Assembly: GCF_026341855.1 (NCBI RefSeq)
Contig: NZ_JAPENW010000001.1
Coordinates: forward strand, 5,137,001-5,201,000
Direction: 5' to 3'
Source: Streptomyces sp. NBC_00568
Lineage (GTDB): Bacteria; Actinomycetota; Actinomycetes; Streptomycetales; Streptomycetaceae
DNA: 64,000 nucleotides
Each line of letters starts with the position of its first letter. Within the stretch, counting starts at the first letter, position 1. A program made the translations under genes and the position numbers. Under the pieces are notes generated by a model, which saw only the letters and a list, made by a program, of their open reading frames with translations, was not told where the DNA came from and did no database searches. Of the stretch, positions 41,183 through 49,354 are shown one piece after another.

Positions 41183-43035
41183 CCGGTCAACTCCCGCACG
41201 ACGGCCGCACCGTTCAGCGTCAGCACCGACTCCGGGTGGAACTGCACACCCGCGAACCCGGGACCGCGCAGCGCGTGCACCTCACCGTTCACGCCGCGGC
41301 TGACCTCGACGCCGTGCGCCGACAGCTCCACCAGCGCGTCGTCGTCGCAGCGTGCCACGAAGCTGTTGTAGAAGCCGACGGTCTCCACCCGCCCGAAGAG
41401 ATCGACAGCGGTCTGCGCGCCCTGGTAGGGCACGTCCTTGCGGACGATCTCCAGTCCCAGCTCGGCCGCGATCAGCTCGTGCCCGAGGCAGACACCGAGC
41501 ACGCCGTGCCGGTGTCCCCGGATCGCCTCGGCGGTGAGCGCCCGCAGGAAGCGCATCTTGGGGTCCGCCGGATCGGACGGGTCGCCGGGGCCGGGGCCGA
41601 GGACCACCGGCCCCTCGTGCGCGCGGACCGCGTCCCGCAGCCCCGGCTCGTCGTAGCGGCGCACCGTCACCTCGAGTCCGGACGACCGCAGCAGATGCGC
41701 CAGCATCGCGGTGAAGGTGTCCTCGGCGTCCACGATCAGCGCGTGTCCCGCGAGTTCCCGTGAGCGCTCCTGCATCCGCAGCCAGAACGGCGCCAGCGAG
41801 GCCCGCCGGCCGTCCAGCGACGCCCGCACCCGCGGATCGTCGCCCAGCCGCGGCCGTACGCCGTCCGGCCGCGGCCTGCCGGGGCGCACTCCCAAGGCGG
41901 CCAGCACACCCGCCGCCTTGGCGTGCGTCTCGGCGACCTCGCCCGCCGGATCCGATCCCCGTACGAGGGTGGCGCCGACCGGCACCCGCAGGCGTCCGCC
42001 CGCGTCGATGTCGGCGGTACGGATGAGGATCGGGGAGTCGAGCGTCTGCCCGCCGGCCGTTCCCTCCGAGCCGTCCCCCGGCTGCCGCCCGACCAGCGCC
42101 AGCGCGCCCGCGTAGTAGCCGCGCCCGCCGACCTCGTGGCGCTCGATGACACGGCAGGCGTTCTGCACGGGCGAGCCGGTGACGGTCGCCGCGAACATGG
42201 TCTCCCGCAGCACCTCCCGCACGTCCAGCGAGGAGCGGCCCCGCAACTCGTACTCGGTGTGCGCGAGATGGGCCATCTCCTTGAGCCGCGGTCCGATCAC
42301 CACGCCGCCCATGTCACCGACGGTGCACATCATCTTGAGCTCCTCGTCGACGACCATCGAGAGCTCCTCGATCTCCTTGCCGTCCGAGAGGAACGCGAGC
42401 AGGTCCTCGGGCGTCGGGCCCCCGTCCGGGTAGCGGTAGGTCCCGCTGATCGGGTTCATCACGACGGTCCCGGCGGACATCCGCACATGCACCTCCGGGC
42501 TCGCCCCGACCAGCGTCCGCTCCCCGGTGTGCACCACGAACGTCCAGTACGCGCCCCGCTCGCCGACCAGGAGCCGGCGGAAGAGCGCCAGGGCGTCGGC
42601 CCGTCCGAACCCCGGGATCCGTCCCTCGTACGTCCGCCGGATCACGAAGTTCGCACCCTCGCCGCGCCCGATCTCCTCCCGCAGCACCCGCTCGACGATC
42701 CCGGAGTACTCCTCGTCGTCGACGTCGAAGCCGCCGTCCTCGACCCGCACGTCGTGCGCCGGCAGCTGCGCCAGCGCCTGCGCTAGCGGCAGTTCGTGAC
42801 GCTCCTCGGGGGTGAGTACCGCCAGCGGGGTGCCGTCGTCGCGGACGTCGAAACCGCGCTCCCGGATCTGCCGGAACGGGATCAGCGCGAGGCCCTCGTC
42901 GGGGATGTCGGCGAGGCGCTCCACCTCGCGCACCGGCCCCATCAGCAGCTCCACCACGTCGTGGTCGCGGCCCGGGGTGCGGCGGCGCAGCAGGGCGAAG
43001 GGGCGGGAATCGTCCAGCAGGTCGAGCAGATTCAT
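41134..43035 (-). CDS. trpE: Anthranilate synthase, fused TrpE-TrpG
   Basis: The 633-residue protein makes anthranilate from chorismate and glutamine. The N-terminal chorismate-binding half has MNPISGTYRYPDGG and IGPRLKEMAHLAHTEYELRG with the ATVTGSPVQNACRVIE motif. The C-terminal glutamine amidotransferase (about 440-633) has the catalytic Cys in GVCLGHELIA and the His/Glu in FHPES. ATG 43035 has AAGGA eight bases upstream. A Trp attenuator lies upstream. The PhzE/TrpEG-type fusion is usual in Streptomyces. It overlaps the dehydrogenase gene tail to tail. Confidence 0.95.
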   Translation of the reverse strand: MNLLDLLDDSRPFALLRRRTPGRDHDVVELLMGPVREVERLADIPDEGLALIPFRQIRERGFDVRDDGTPLAVLTPEERHELPLAQALAQLPAHDVRVEDGGFDVDDEEYSGIVERVLREEIGRGEGANFVIRRTYEGRIPGFGRADALALFRRLLVGERGAYWTFVVHTGERTLVGASPEVHVRMSAGTVVMNPISGTYRYPDGGPTPEDLLAFLSDGKEIEELSMVVDEELKMMCTVGDMGGVVIGPRLKEMAHLAHTEYELRGRSSLDVREVLRETMFAATVTGSPVQNACRVIERHEVGGRGYYAGALALVGRQPGDGSEGTAGGQTLDSPILIRTADIDAGGRLRVPVGATLVRGSDPAGEVAETHAKAAGVLAALGVRPGRPRPDGVRPRLGDDPRVRASLDGRRASLAPFWLRMQERSRELAGHALIVDAEDTFTAMLAHLLRSSGLEVTVRRYDEPGLRDAVRAHEGPVVLGPGPGDPSDPADPKMRFLRALTAEAIRGHRHGVLGVCLGHELIAAELGLEIVRKDVPYQGAQTAVDLFGRVETVGFYNSFVARCDDDALVELSAHGVEVSRGVNGEVHALRGPGFAGVQFHPESVLTLNGAAVVRELTGQLRGTSTFSERRPSV

Positions 43036-43096
43036 CGGTGCGGTCCTTCTCTCGAATGATGCATCTCGGAGAGGAACGACCCGGGTCCGCAAACAC

Positions 43097-43123
43097 CGAA
43101 GGCCGCCCCTCGGGCGGCCTTCG
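43097..43123 (-). terminator. Attenuator terminator before trpE
   Basis: Perfect 12-bp stem CGAAGGCCGCCC (43097-43108) with GGGCGGCCTTCG (43112-43123). On the minus strand it follows the leader peptide and is followed by ggtgtttgc. It is the terminator of the trp attenuator. Confidence 0.9.
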
Positions 43124-43144
43124 CGAAGTCGTGCGTACGCGCAG

Positions 43145-43201
43145 TCAGTGGGCCGCCGGATGAGCGGTCCACCACCAGTTCTGGTTCGAATGCGCGAACA
43201 T
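43145..43201 (-). CDS. trpL: Trp leader peptide with three adjacent Trp codons
   Basis: The minus-strand micro-ORF codes MFAHSNQNWWWTAHPAAH then a stop. Three consecutive TGG codons precede a terminator hairpin and the TrpEG start. This is the known Streptomyces trpE leader pattern: ribosome stalling at low charged tRNA-Trp lets transcription continue. It is 18 residues and lies 166 bp before the TrpEG ATG. Confidence 0.95.
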   Translation of the reverse strand: MFAHSNQNWWWTAHPAAH

Positions 43202-43326
43202 GCGCCGCACCCTACCCGACAGCGAGGGGCGGGCAACAGCGTGAACCGTCCCCGCGTGGCGTTCCGACCGCACGGCCACCGGCCATGGATGGCCAGACAG
43301 TCCGAACCCACCGAGAAGCGAGAACC

Positions 43327-44544
43327 ATGCTCACAGCCCGCTCGTCCCAGACCCGCCGGACCGGCGCCCGCGCCCTGACCGTGCTCCTCGCGGCCGCCGC
43401 CCTCGCCGCCGGGCCGCTCGGCCCCGCGCTCTCGGCCCCGCGCCCGACCGACTCCGAGGACCTGACCCAGGTCGACTACCGCGGTCACACCTTCACCGTT
43501 CCCGCGTCCTGGCAGATCGTCGACCTGAAGAAACATCCCGACACCTGCGTCCGCTTCGACCGGCACGTCGTCTACCTCGGCAGGCCGGGCAACCACCAGA
43601 ACTGCCCGGCCCGGGCCAGCGGACGTACCGAGGCGCTGCTGATCCAGCCCGCCCCCACCGCCCCGAGCGCGGTCACCGAGAACCCCACGGCCCGCACCTA
43701 CCGGGCCACCGGTCACCGCATCGTCGTCACCGCCGCCTATGGATACGACCGCACCCGGATCCAGGACGTCCTGCGCAGCGCCGGGCTGCCCGTAGCCGCC
43801 GCACGGCCCGACGAACCCGCGGAACGGCCCGCGGCGGCCCCGCTGCCCGCCGACGCGACCTCCTTCCGAGGGGAGGGCTTCGACGCCTGCACCGCCCCGA
43901 GCCAGTCGGCGATGGACGCCTGGCGCGACGACTCCGGCTACGGCGCCATCGGCGTCTACATCGGAGGACTCAACCGCGCCTGCGCCCAGCAGCACCTGAC
44001 CGCCGACTGGGTGCGCACCCAGTACACGCGCGGCTGGCGGTTCTTCCCGCTGTACGTCGGCCGGCAGCCCTCCTCCGACGGCGGCAGCTGCGGGGGCGGC
44101 TGCGCGGCGATCACCAGCCCGGTGCCGCAGGGCACCGCGGCCGCCGACGACGCGGTCAAGCAGGCCGCCGCGCTGGGCTTCGGCAAGGGCACGGTGATCT
44201 ACAACGACCTGGAGCACTACGAGCCCGGCGGCAAGGTCACCGACCAGGTGCTCGCCTACATCGACTCCTACACCGAGCGCCTGCACGCGCTCGGCTACCG
44301 CTCCGGCGCGTACGGCAACACCTCGTCCCTGGTCTCCGACCTGATCGCCAACCGGGCCTCCATCACCCTGCCCGACGTGATCCACTTCGCCCGCTGGAAC
44401 CGTGAGTCGACCACGTCCGACGCGTCGATCCCCTCGTCGCTGTGGTCCAAGCACCAGCGCATCCACCAGTACGTCGGCGACACGACCGAGACCCATGGCG
44501 GTGTGAAGATCTCCATCGACCGCGACCGGCTCGACGTGGACTAG
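43327..44544 (+). CDS. Secreted DUF1906 (Rv2525c-like glycoside-hydrolase-like) protein
   Basis: The 405-residue exported protein has a signal peptide (residues 1 to about 37, ending ALSA), a beta-rich domain (about 45-170), and a C-terminal DUF1906 domain (about 180-405). The GFDACTAPSQSAMDAW start, IGVYIGGLNRAC, VIYNDLEHYEP and SGAYGNTSSLVSD motifs match the Rv2525c family, which has a TIM-barrel glycosidase-like fold and wall-related role. Catalytic activity is unproven. ATG 43327 follows a purine-rich site. It is divergent from TrpEG with the attenuator between. Confidence 0.88.
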   Translation: MLTARSSQTRRTGARALTVLLAAAALAAGPLGPALSAPRPTDSEDLTQVDYRGHTFTVPASWQIVDLKKHPDTCVRFDRHVVYLGRPGNHQNCPARASGRTEALLIQPAPTAPSAVTENPTARTYRATGHRIVVTAAYGYDRTRIQDVLRSAGLPVAAARPDEPAERPAAAPLPADATSFRGEGFDACTAPSQSAMDAWRDDSGYGAIGVYIGGLNRACAQQHLTADWVRTQYTRGWRFFPLYVGRQPSSDGGSCGGGCAAITSPVPQGTAAADDAVKQAAALGFGKGTVIYNDLEHYEPGGKVTDQVLAYIDSYTERLHALGYRSGAYGNTSSLVSDLIANRASITLPDVIHFARWNRESTTSDASIPSSLWSKHQRIHQYVGDTTETHGGVKISIDRDRLDVD

Positions 44545-44554
44545 CGGATTCCTT

Positions 44555-44594
44555 CTCCGGGCGGCGCTGCGACCGGTCGTACGGCCGCCCGGAG
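44555..44594 (+). terminator. Terminator after DUF1906 gene
   Basis: Perfect 11-bp stem CTCCGGGCGGC (44555-44565) and GCCGCCCGGAG (44584-44594), 18-base loop, then agttgt. Ends 80 bp before the DAHP synthase start. Confidence 0.8.
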
Positions 44595-44673
44595 AGTTGT
44601 CGATCGAGCGGGGTTCGTCTCACTTGATGAGCATGTGGATGGACGTCCGACACGACCCCGTAATGTTGTGGGG

Positions 44674-46026
44674 GTGACCGTGAACGCTAAGTCCAGCGCG
44701 AGCGCTGGCAACACCTGGCGAGACCTGCCCGCGGCGCAGCAGCCCGAGTACCCCGATGCCGAGGCTCTGCGCGATGTGATCGCGGACCTCGCGTCGTATC
44801 CGCCGCTCGTCTTCGCGGGCGAGTGCGACCAGCTGCGCGCCCGGATGGCGTCCGTCGCCAAGGGAGAGGCGTTCCTTCTCCAGGGCGGCGACTGCGCCGA
44901 GGCCTTCGACGCCGTGTCGGCCGACCACATCCGCAACAAGCTCAAGACCCTGCTCCAGATGGGCGCCGTGCTCACGTACGCCGCCTCGGTGCCGGTGGTG
45001 AAGGTCGGCCGGATCGCCGGCCAGTACTCGAAGCCGCGCTCCAAGGGCACCGAGACCCGCGACGGCGTGACCCTGCCGACGTACCGGGGCGACTCGGTCA
45101 ACGGCTTCGACTTCGACGAGAAGTCGCGTATCCCGGACCCCGAGCGCCTGAAGCGGATGTACAACGCGTCCGCCTCCACGCTCAACCTGGTGCGCGCCTT
45201 CGCCACCGGCGGCTACGCCGACCTGCGCCAGGTGCATGCCTGGAACCAGGACTTCGTGAAGTCGTCCCCCTCCGGTCAGCGCTACGAGCAGCTGGCACGC
45301 GAGATCGACAACGCGATGAACTTCATGCGGGCCTGCGGAACCGACCCGGAGGAGTTCAAGACCGTCGAGTTCTACGCCTCCCACGAGGCGCTGCTCCTCG
45401 ACTACGAGTCGGCGCTGACCCGTGTCGACTCGCGCACGGGCCACCTGTACGACGTCTCGGGCCACATGGTGTGGATCGGTGAGCGCACTCGTCAGCTGGA
45501 CGGCGCGCACATCGAGTTCGCGTCGAAGATCCGGAACCCGATCGGGATCAAGCTGGGCCCGACGACGACGGCCGAGGAGGCGCTGCAGTACATCGAGCGC
45601 CTCGACCCGGACCGCGAGCCGGGCCGTCTCACCTTCATCGTGCGGATGGGCGCGGACAAGGTCCGCGACAAGCTGCCCGAGCTGGTCGAGAAGGTCACCG
45701 CCTCCGGCGCGACCGTGGCCTGGGTGACCGACCCGATGCACGGCAACACCTTCGAGGCGGCCTCGGGCCACAAGACCCGCCGCTTCGACGACGTGCTCGA
45801 CGAGGTCAAGGGCTTCTTCGAGGTCCACAAGGGCCTCGGCACGCACCCGGGCGGCATCCACGTCGAGCTCACCGGTGACGACGTCACCGAGTGCGTGGGC
45901 GGCGGCGACGAGATCTTCGTCGACGACCTGCACCAGCGCTACGAGACGGCCTGCGACCCCCGTCTGAACCGCAGCCAGTCCCTTGACCTGGCGTTCCTCG
46001 TCGCGGAGATGTACCGCGACCAGTAG
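44674..46026 (+). CDS. aroH: Class II 3-deoxy-7-phosphoheptulonate (DAHP) synthase
   Basis: The 450-residue enzyme joins PEP and erythrose 4-phosphate, the first step of the shikimate pathway. Class II motifs seen are FLLQGGDCAEAF (Cys/metal ligand), KVGRIAGQYSKPRS, and the C-terminal metal site WVTDPMHGNT, HPGGIHVELTGDDVTECVGG. It lies near TrpEG in order to supply chorismate. GTG 44674 (MTVNAK start) and GTG 44680 are both possible; the second has better spacing to GGGG. A strong terminator follows. Confidence 0.96.
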   Translation: MTVNAKSSASAGNTWRDLPAAQQPEYPDAEALRDVIADLASYPPLVFAGECDQLRARMASVAKGEAFLLQGGDCAEAFDAVSADHIRNKLKTLLQMGAVLTYAASVPVVKVGRIAGQYSKPRSKGTETRDGVTLPTYRGDSVNGFDFDEKSRIPDPERLKRMYNASASTLNLVRAFATGGYADLRQVHAWNQDFVKSSPSGQRYEQLAREIDNAMNFMRACGTDPEEFKTVEFYASHEALLLDYESALTRVDSRTGHLYDVSGHMVWIGERTRQLDGAHIEFASKIRNPIGIKLGPTTTAEEALQYIERLDPDREPGRLTFIVRMGADKVRDKLPELVEKVTASGATVAWVTDPMHGNTFEAASGHKTRRFDDVLDEVKGFFEVHKGLGTHPGGIHVELTGDDVTECVGGGDEIFVDDLHQRYETACDPRLNRSQSLDLAFLVAEMYRDQ

Positions 46027-46064
46027 CAGATCAACAGGTAGTGCGCCTGTTACCGGCACATGAT

Positions 46065-46098
46065 GTGGGGCGCGGATCACATGCGATCCGCGCCCCAC
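46065..46098 (+). terminator. Rho-independent terminator after DAHP synthase
   Basis: Perfect 14-bp stem (46065-46078 and 46085-46098) with loop acatgc, followed by accacttttc. This is one of the few T-run terminators here. Confidence 0.92.
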
Positions 46099-46131
46099 AC
46101 CACTTTTCTGGTTCCTATGTGCCGGGTAAGG

Positions 46132-46150
46132 TTAGGTTAGCCTCACCGAT
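46132..46150 (+). promoter_or_regulatory. Iron box (DmdR/IdeR-type operator) upstream of bfd
   Basis: TTAGGTTAGCCTCACCGAT matches 16 of 19 positions of the DmdR1 iron-box consensus TTAGGTTAGGCTCACCTAA. It is 45 bp before the bfd GTG and should allow repression when iron is plentiful. Confidence 0.8.
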
Positions 46151-46195
46151 TAACGGGATGGCGCGACCTGATGATTCCGGCGGGAGGTGGACCGC

Positions 46196-46444
46196 GTGTA
46201 CGTCTGCAGTTGCTTCGGGATCACCGAACAGCAGGTGAAGAAGCACGCGGAGGACGGCGCCTGCACTCCTCGGCAGATAGCCTCGGCCTCCAAGGCGGGC
46301 ACGGACTGCGGTTCGTGCGTACGCCGGATCCAGTCACTGCTGGGCAGGGGCTCGTGTCCGCGTCGTGAGCTGGCCGACCAGGGCATGCCGGTGCTCTCCG
46401 AAGTCCTCGGACCGGTCGAGACCGCCGGGCGCGAGGCCGCCTAA
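46196..46444 (+). CDS. bfd: Bacterioferritin-associated ferredoxin
   Basis: The 82-residue [2Fe-2S] protein has CSC near residue 4-6 and CGSC near 39-42, the Bfd ligand pattern. Bfd reduces bacterioferritin so stored iron can leave. The GTG 46196 has GGGAGG eight bases upstream. Its stop overlaps the stop of the opposing bfr gene by two bases. An iron box lies upstream, so Bfd should rise when iron is scarce. Confidence 0.93.
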   Translation: MYVCSCFGITEQQVKKHAEDGACTPRQIASASKAGTDCGSCVRRIQSLLGRGSCPRRELADQGMPVLSEVLGPVETAGREAA

Positions 46445-46920
46445 CTCTCCGGCTGCTCGACGAGCTGCGCGATGTAGAGCGCCTCGCCGAGCTTCTCGAC
46501 CAGTTCCAGCTGGGTGTCGAGATAGTCGATGTGGTGTTCCTCGTCCTCGAGGATCGACTCGAAGATGTTCGCGGACGTGATGTCGCCCTTGGCGCGCATC
46601 ACCTCGATCCCGCGCTTGAGGCGGTCGATCGCCTCGACTTCCACCTGCCGGTCGGCCTGGAACATCTCGGTGACCGTCTGTCCCACCCGGACGTGGAAGA
46701 GCCGCTGGTAGTTCGGCAGTCCGTCCAGGAAGAGGATGCGGTCGGTGAGCACCTCCGCGTGCTTCATCTCGTCGAACGACTCGTGCCGGGTGTACTTCGC
46801 GAGCTTCGTCCAGCCGAAGTTCTCCTGCATCTTCGCGTGCAGGAAGTACTGGTTGATCGCGGTCAGCTCACCGGTCAGCTGCTCGTTGAGGAATTCGATG
46901 ACCTCGGGGTCGCCCTGCAT
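46441..46920 (-). CDS. bfr: Bacterioferritin
   Basis: The 159-residue ferritin-like protein has the di-iron ferroxidase motifs (ExxH in RHESFDEMKHAEV and EDEEHHIDYLDTQ) and the haem-ligand Met in FLDGLPNYQRL region. It stores ferric iron in a 24-mer. ATG 46920 follows AAGGAG. It faces bfd, its reductant, tail to tail with overlapping stop codons. I saw no iron box upstream. Confidence 0.96.
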   Translation of the reverse strand: MQGDPEVIEFLNEQLTGELTAINQYFLHAKMQENFGWTKLAKYTRHESFDEMKHAEVLTDRILFLDGLPNYQRLFHVRVGQTVTEMFQADRQVEVEAIDRLKRGIEVMRAKGDITSANIFESILEDEEHHIDYLDTQLELVEKLGEALYIAQLVEQPES

Positions 46921-47074
46921 CGCAGAGGCTCCTTCCACGCGGGGACTGGGCAGGTTGCGCCGCATCTTTGCATCGGCGCCGGAGACCGTCCAGTAAGTGC
47001 ACGCTTAGTAGGAGTTGCCCGAATCGGACCCCTGCTGGTCACAGGCACTGTCCCGGGTCTGTCAGGATGGAGTC

Positions 47075-47707
47075 ATGGGTCAGCCGGTGGAGCGTGAATC
47101 TGGAGAAACAGCGCAGTCGGAGCTTCCGCCGGGGCAGCGACTTCAGCGCGGCTGGCCGGTCACGCACTACGGGCCCGTACCCAAGTTCCGCCCCGAGCGC
47201 TGGGAGTTCAGGGTCTTCGGCGCCACCGCCGACGGCGAGAAGCAGTGCTGGACCCACGAGGAGTTCACCGCCCTCCCGTACGACTCCGTCGTCGCCGATC
47301 TGCACTGCGTCACGAAGTTCAGCATGCTCGGGGCCGAATGGGGTGGTGTCCCCGCCCGTACGATCCTGGAGCTCGCCCCGCCCGCACCCGCCGTGACCCA
47401 TGTGATGGTCTGGGCCGAGTACGGCTTCAGTTCGAATCTGCGCCTCGCGGACTTCGCCTCCGAGCGCTCCATCTTCGCCACCCACAAGGACGGCGAACTG
47501 CTGACGGCGGAACACGGCTTCCCGCTGCGCCTGGTCGTCCCGCATCTGTACGCGTGGAAGGGTCCCAAGTGGGTGCGCGGCGTCGAGTACATGACCGCCG
47601 ACCGCCGCGGCTTCTGGGAGGAACGCGGCTACCACAACGTCGGTGACCCCTGGCGCGAGCAGCGCTACTCCTACCAGGAAGAGCCCGGGGACGGCCCCGA
47701 GCTCTGA
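47075..47707 (+). CDS. Sulfite-oxidase-like molybdopterin oxidoreductase
   Basis: The 210-residue protein has the Moco-binding oxidoreductase fold: VTHYGPVPKFRPERWEFRVFG, the Mo-ligand Cys in DLHCVTKFS and the GFPLRLVVPHLYAWKGPKWV block. It matches the small MsrP/SUOX-like family that lacks the haem and C-terminal dimer domains. Cytoplasmic, as no signal peptide is present. ATG 47075 follows GGATGGAG. Substrate unknown. Confidence 0.9.
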   Translation: MGQPVERESGETAQSELPPGQRLQRGWPVTHYGPVPKFRPERWEFRVFGATADGEKQCWTHEEFTALPYDSVVADLHCVTKFSMLGAEWGGVPARTILELAPPAPAVTHVMVWAEYGFSSNLRLADFASERSIFATHKDGELLTAEHGFPLRLVVPHLYAWKGPKWVRGVEYMTADRRGFWEERGYHNVGDPWREQRYSYQEEPGDGPEL

Positions 47708-47731
47708 TCCCGGCTTCGCTGTCCGGGCTCC

Positions 47732-48277
47732 TCAGTGGTGGTACTCGTGGACCACCGCGTGCCCCTTGCCGCGGCCGATCATCCACTTGTTGACGGGCGT
47801 CGTGACCGCGAAGGCGATCACCAGGGACGCGGCCAGCGAGAACCAGAAGAGCGCGTCGGCCAGTTCCGCGTCCATCGCGGCCGGCCACAGCACGATCACC
47901 CCGTTGTCGATCAGCTCCATCACGGCGATCGACAGGGTGTCCGCGGCCAGTGCCACCCGGAACGCCGTCCGGAAGCCGACCCCCGCCTTCAGGACGCCGC
48001 GCAGTGTGAGCGAGTAGCCGAAGAAGAAGGCCAGCACGATCGCGAGGGCCGTCGTGGGCGCGTTGGCCCAGCCGAGTGCCGTGCCGATCACCATGCCCAG
48101 CACCTCACCGATGGCGCAGCCGGTGAGGCAGTGCAGCGTCGCCCGGGCGGCCATCGACCAGGTCGCCCCCGTCGGCGCGTGCGGGTGTCCGTGCGCCTCA
48201 TGGTGCCCGTGCGCGTCACCGGCCGGCCCCTCGTGAGGCGTGTGCCCCGGCTGGTGTGTGTGCGTTTCGTGTTGCAT
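47732..48277 (-). CDS. DUF4396 membrane protein with His-rich N-terminus
   Basis: The 181-residue protein has a His-rich N-terminal stretch (about residues 2-36, with HTHQPGH and HGHHEAHGHPH) and four predicted membrane helices. TLHCLTGCAIGEVLGMVIG is the DUF4396 signature, with Cys residues in a helix. The His-rich region and Cys pair suggest metal binding. A CsoR-like palindrome (48327-48343) sits 50 bp upstream of the ATG 48277, suggesting copper control. Confidence 0.88.
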   Translation of the reverse strand: MQHETHTHQPGHTPHEGPAGDAHGHHEAHGHPHAPTGATWSMAARATLHCLTGCAIGEVLGMVIGTALGWANAPTTALAIVLAFFFGYSLTLRGVLKAGVGFRTAFRVALAADTLSIAVMELIDNGVIVLWPAAMDAELADALFWFSLAASLVIAFAVTTPVNKWMIGRGKGHAVVHEYHH

Positions 48278-48326
48278 GAGTGGTCCCCAGCGTCAGGTGA
48301 CGGTTCCTCTGCACAGCAGCAACCAT

Positions 48327-48343
48327 ATACCCCCCTGGGGTAT
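48327..48343 (-). promoter_or_regulatory. CsoR-type copper operator candidate ATACCCC-CCT-GGGGTAT
   Basis: Perfect 7-bp arms ATACCCC (48327-48333) and GGGGTAT (48337-48343) fit the reported actinobacterial CsoR operator (TACCCC/GGGGTA). It lies 50-66 bp upstream of the DUF4396 start, overlapping a likely promoter. Confidence 0.7.
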
Positions 48344-48381
48344 TCCTGAAGAGGTCGCGAAGCGCCGGGGCGGTGTCGGCC

Positions 48382-49257
48382 TCAGCCGTCGCGGAGCTTC
48401 TTCAGCCGCTCCACATCGGCCGCGTGCCCCTCCTTCCCGCCGGGCGTCTCGATGATCAGGGGGACGCCCTCCGTGGCGGGATGTGTCATCAGGGCACGGA
48501 ACGGGTCCTCGCCGATGTGGCCGGAGCCAATGTTCTCGTGACGGTCCTTGTGTGCGCCGACCACATCCTTGGAGTCGTTGGCGTGGATCAGTCTGAGCCG
48601 CCCCTCACCGACGGTGTCGACGAGCAGATCGAGGGTCTGGTGCATACCGCTCTGCCCGGTCAGATCGTGGCCCGCCGCGAAGATGTGGCAGGTGTCGAGG
48701 CAGACGCCCAGCTTCGGGTGGGCGTCGAGAGCATCGAAGTACGGGCCGAAGTCCCAGGTGCGGGAGCAGAGGGAGAAGCCCTGGCCGGCCGTCGACTCCA
48801 GCAGGAGGAACGGGTCGTCGTCGTGGGTCAGTTCGTCCAGCAGCGGCAGCAGATGGGTGCGCACCTGCTTCAGCGCGACGGACCGCTCCCGGCCGCCCGT
48901 CGCGCTCCCGGTGTGCACCACCACCCCCAGCGCGCCTATCTCCCGCCCGCGCCGCAGCGAGTGCCGCAGCGACTCCACCGACTTCTCGACCGTCGCCTCG
49001 GTGTGCGAACCGAAGTTGATCAGATACGGGGCATGGACGTACGCCGGGATCGACCCGTCGGCGCAGGCGGCGCGGAAGTCCTCGTCCTGCTTCGGGTTCC
49101 CGGCGGGCGTCGCCCAGCCGCGCGGGTTGGCGACGAAGACCTGGACGGCCTCGGCCGCGAGGTCGCGGGCGTAGGAGAGGCCGACTGAGTTGAGGCCGCC
49201 GGCCACGGGAACATGGCCGCCGACGGGGTTGCGGAGCTGCTTGCTGGTCACACCCAT
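48382..49257 (-). CDS. nfo: Endonuclease IV (AP endonuclease)
   Basis: The 291-residue TIM-barrel enzyme incises DNA at abasic sites. Zinc-site motifs are HAPYLINFGS, HTGSATGG, LLLESTAGQG, GVCLDTCHIFAAGHD, LIHANDSKD, KDRHENIG and IETPGG. The length and N-terminus (VGGHVPVAGGL) match Nfo. It is separated from the DUF4396 gene by a small gap and precedes a terminator for the kinase gene upstream on the same strand. Confidence 0.94.
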   Translation of the reverse strand: MGVTSKQLRNPVGGHVPVAGGLNSVGLSYARDLAAEAVQVFVANPRGWATPAGNPKQDEDFRAACADGSIPAYVHAPYLINFGSHTEATVEKSVESLRHSLRRGREIGALGVVVHTGSATGGRERSVALKQVRTHLLPLLDELTHDDDPFLLLESTAGQGFSLCSRTWDFGPYFDALDAHPKLGVCLDTCHIFAAGHDLTGQSGMHQTLDLLVDTVGEGRLRLIHANDSKDVVGAHKDRHENIGSGHIGEDPFRALMTHPATEGVPLIIETPGGKEGHAADVERLKKLRDG

Positions 49258-49307
49258 CAGGGTGTCACGCGCCGCCGAGCACCCCGCGGGCGGACCGGGG
49301 TGGGGGA

Positions 49308-49340
49308 GCGGCCCCCGAGCGGAGGCTCCGCGGGGGCCGC
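49308..49340 (-). terminator. Terminator between the PASTA kinase and nfo
   Basis: Perfect 10-bp stem GCGGCCCCCG (49308-49317) and CGGGGGCCGC (49331-49340), with an inner stem-loop, 15 bp past the kinase stop. Confidence 0.8.
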
Positions 49341-49354
49341 GCGTCCCTGGAGGC

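Larger units (their letters stand above)
43036..43326. other. 291-bp divergent regulatory region of TrpEG and the DUF1906 gene
   Basis: It holds the trp leader peptide and attenuator terminator on the minus strand and, past 43201, the promoters of both divergent genes. No other gene is visible. Confidence 0.7.

Noticed and set aside
43036..44496. Extension of the TrpEG frame to 44496
   Set aside because: It crosses the trp attenuator and is antisense to the DUF1906 gene; ATG 43035 has AAGGA and the conserved N-terminus.
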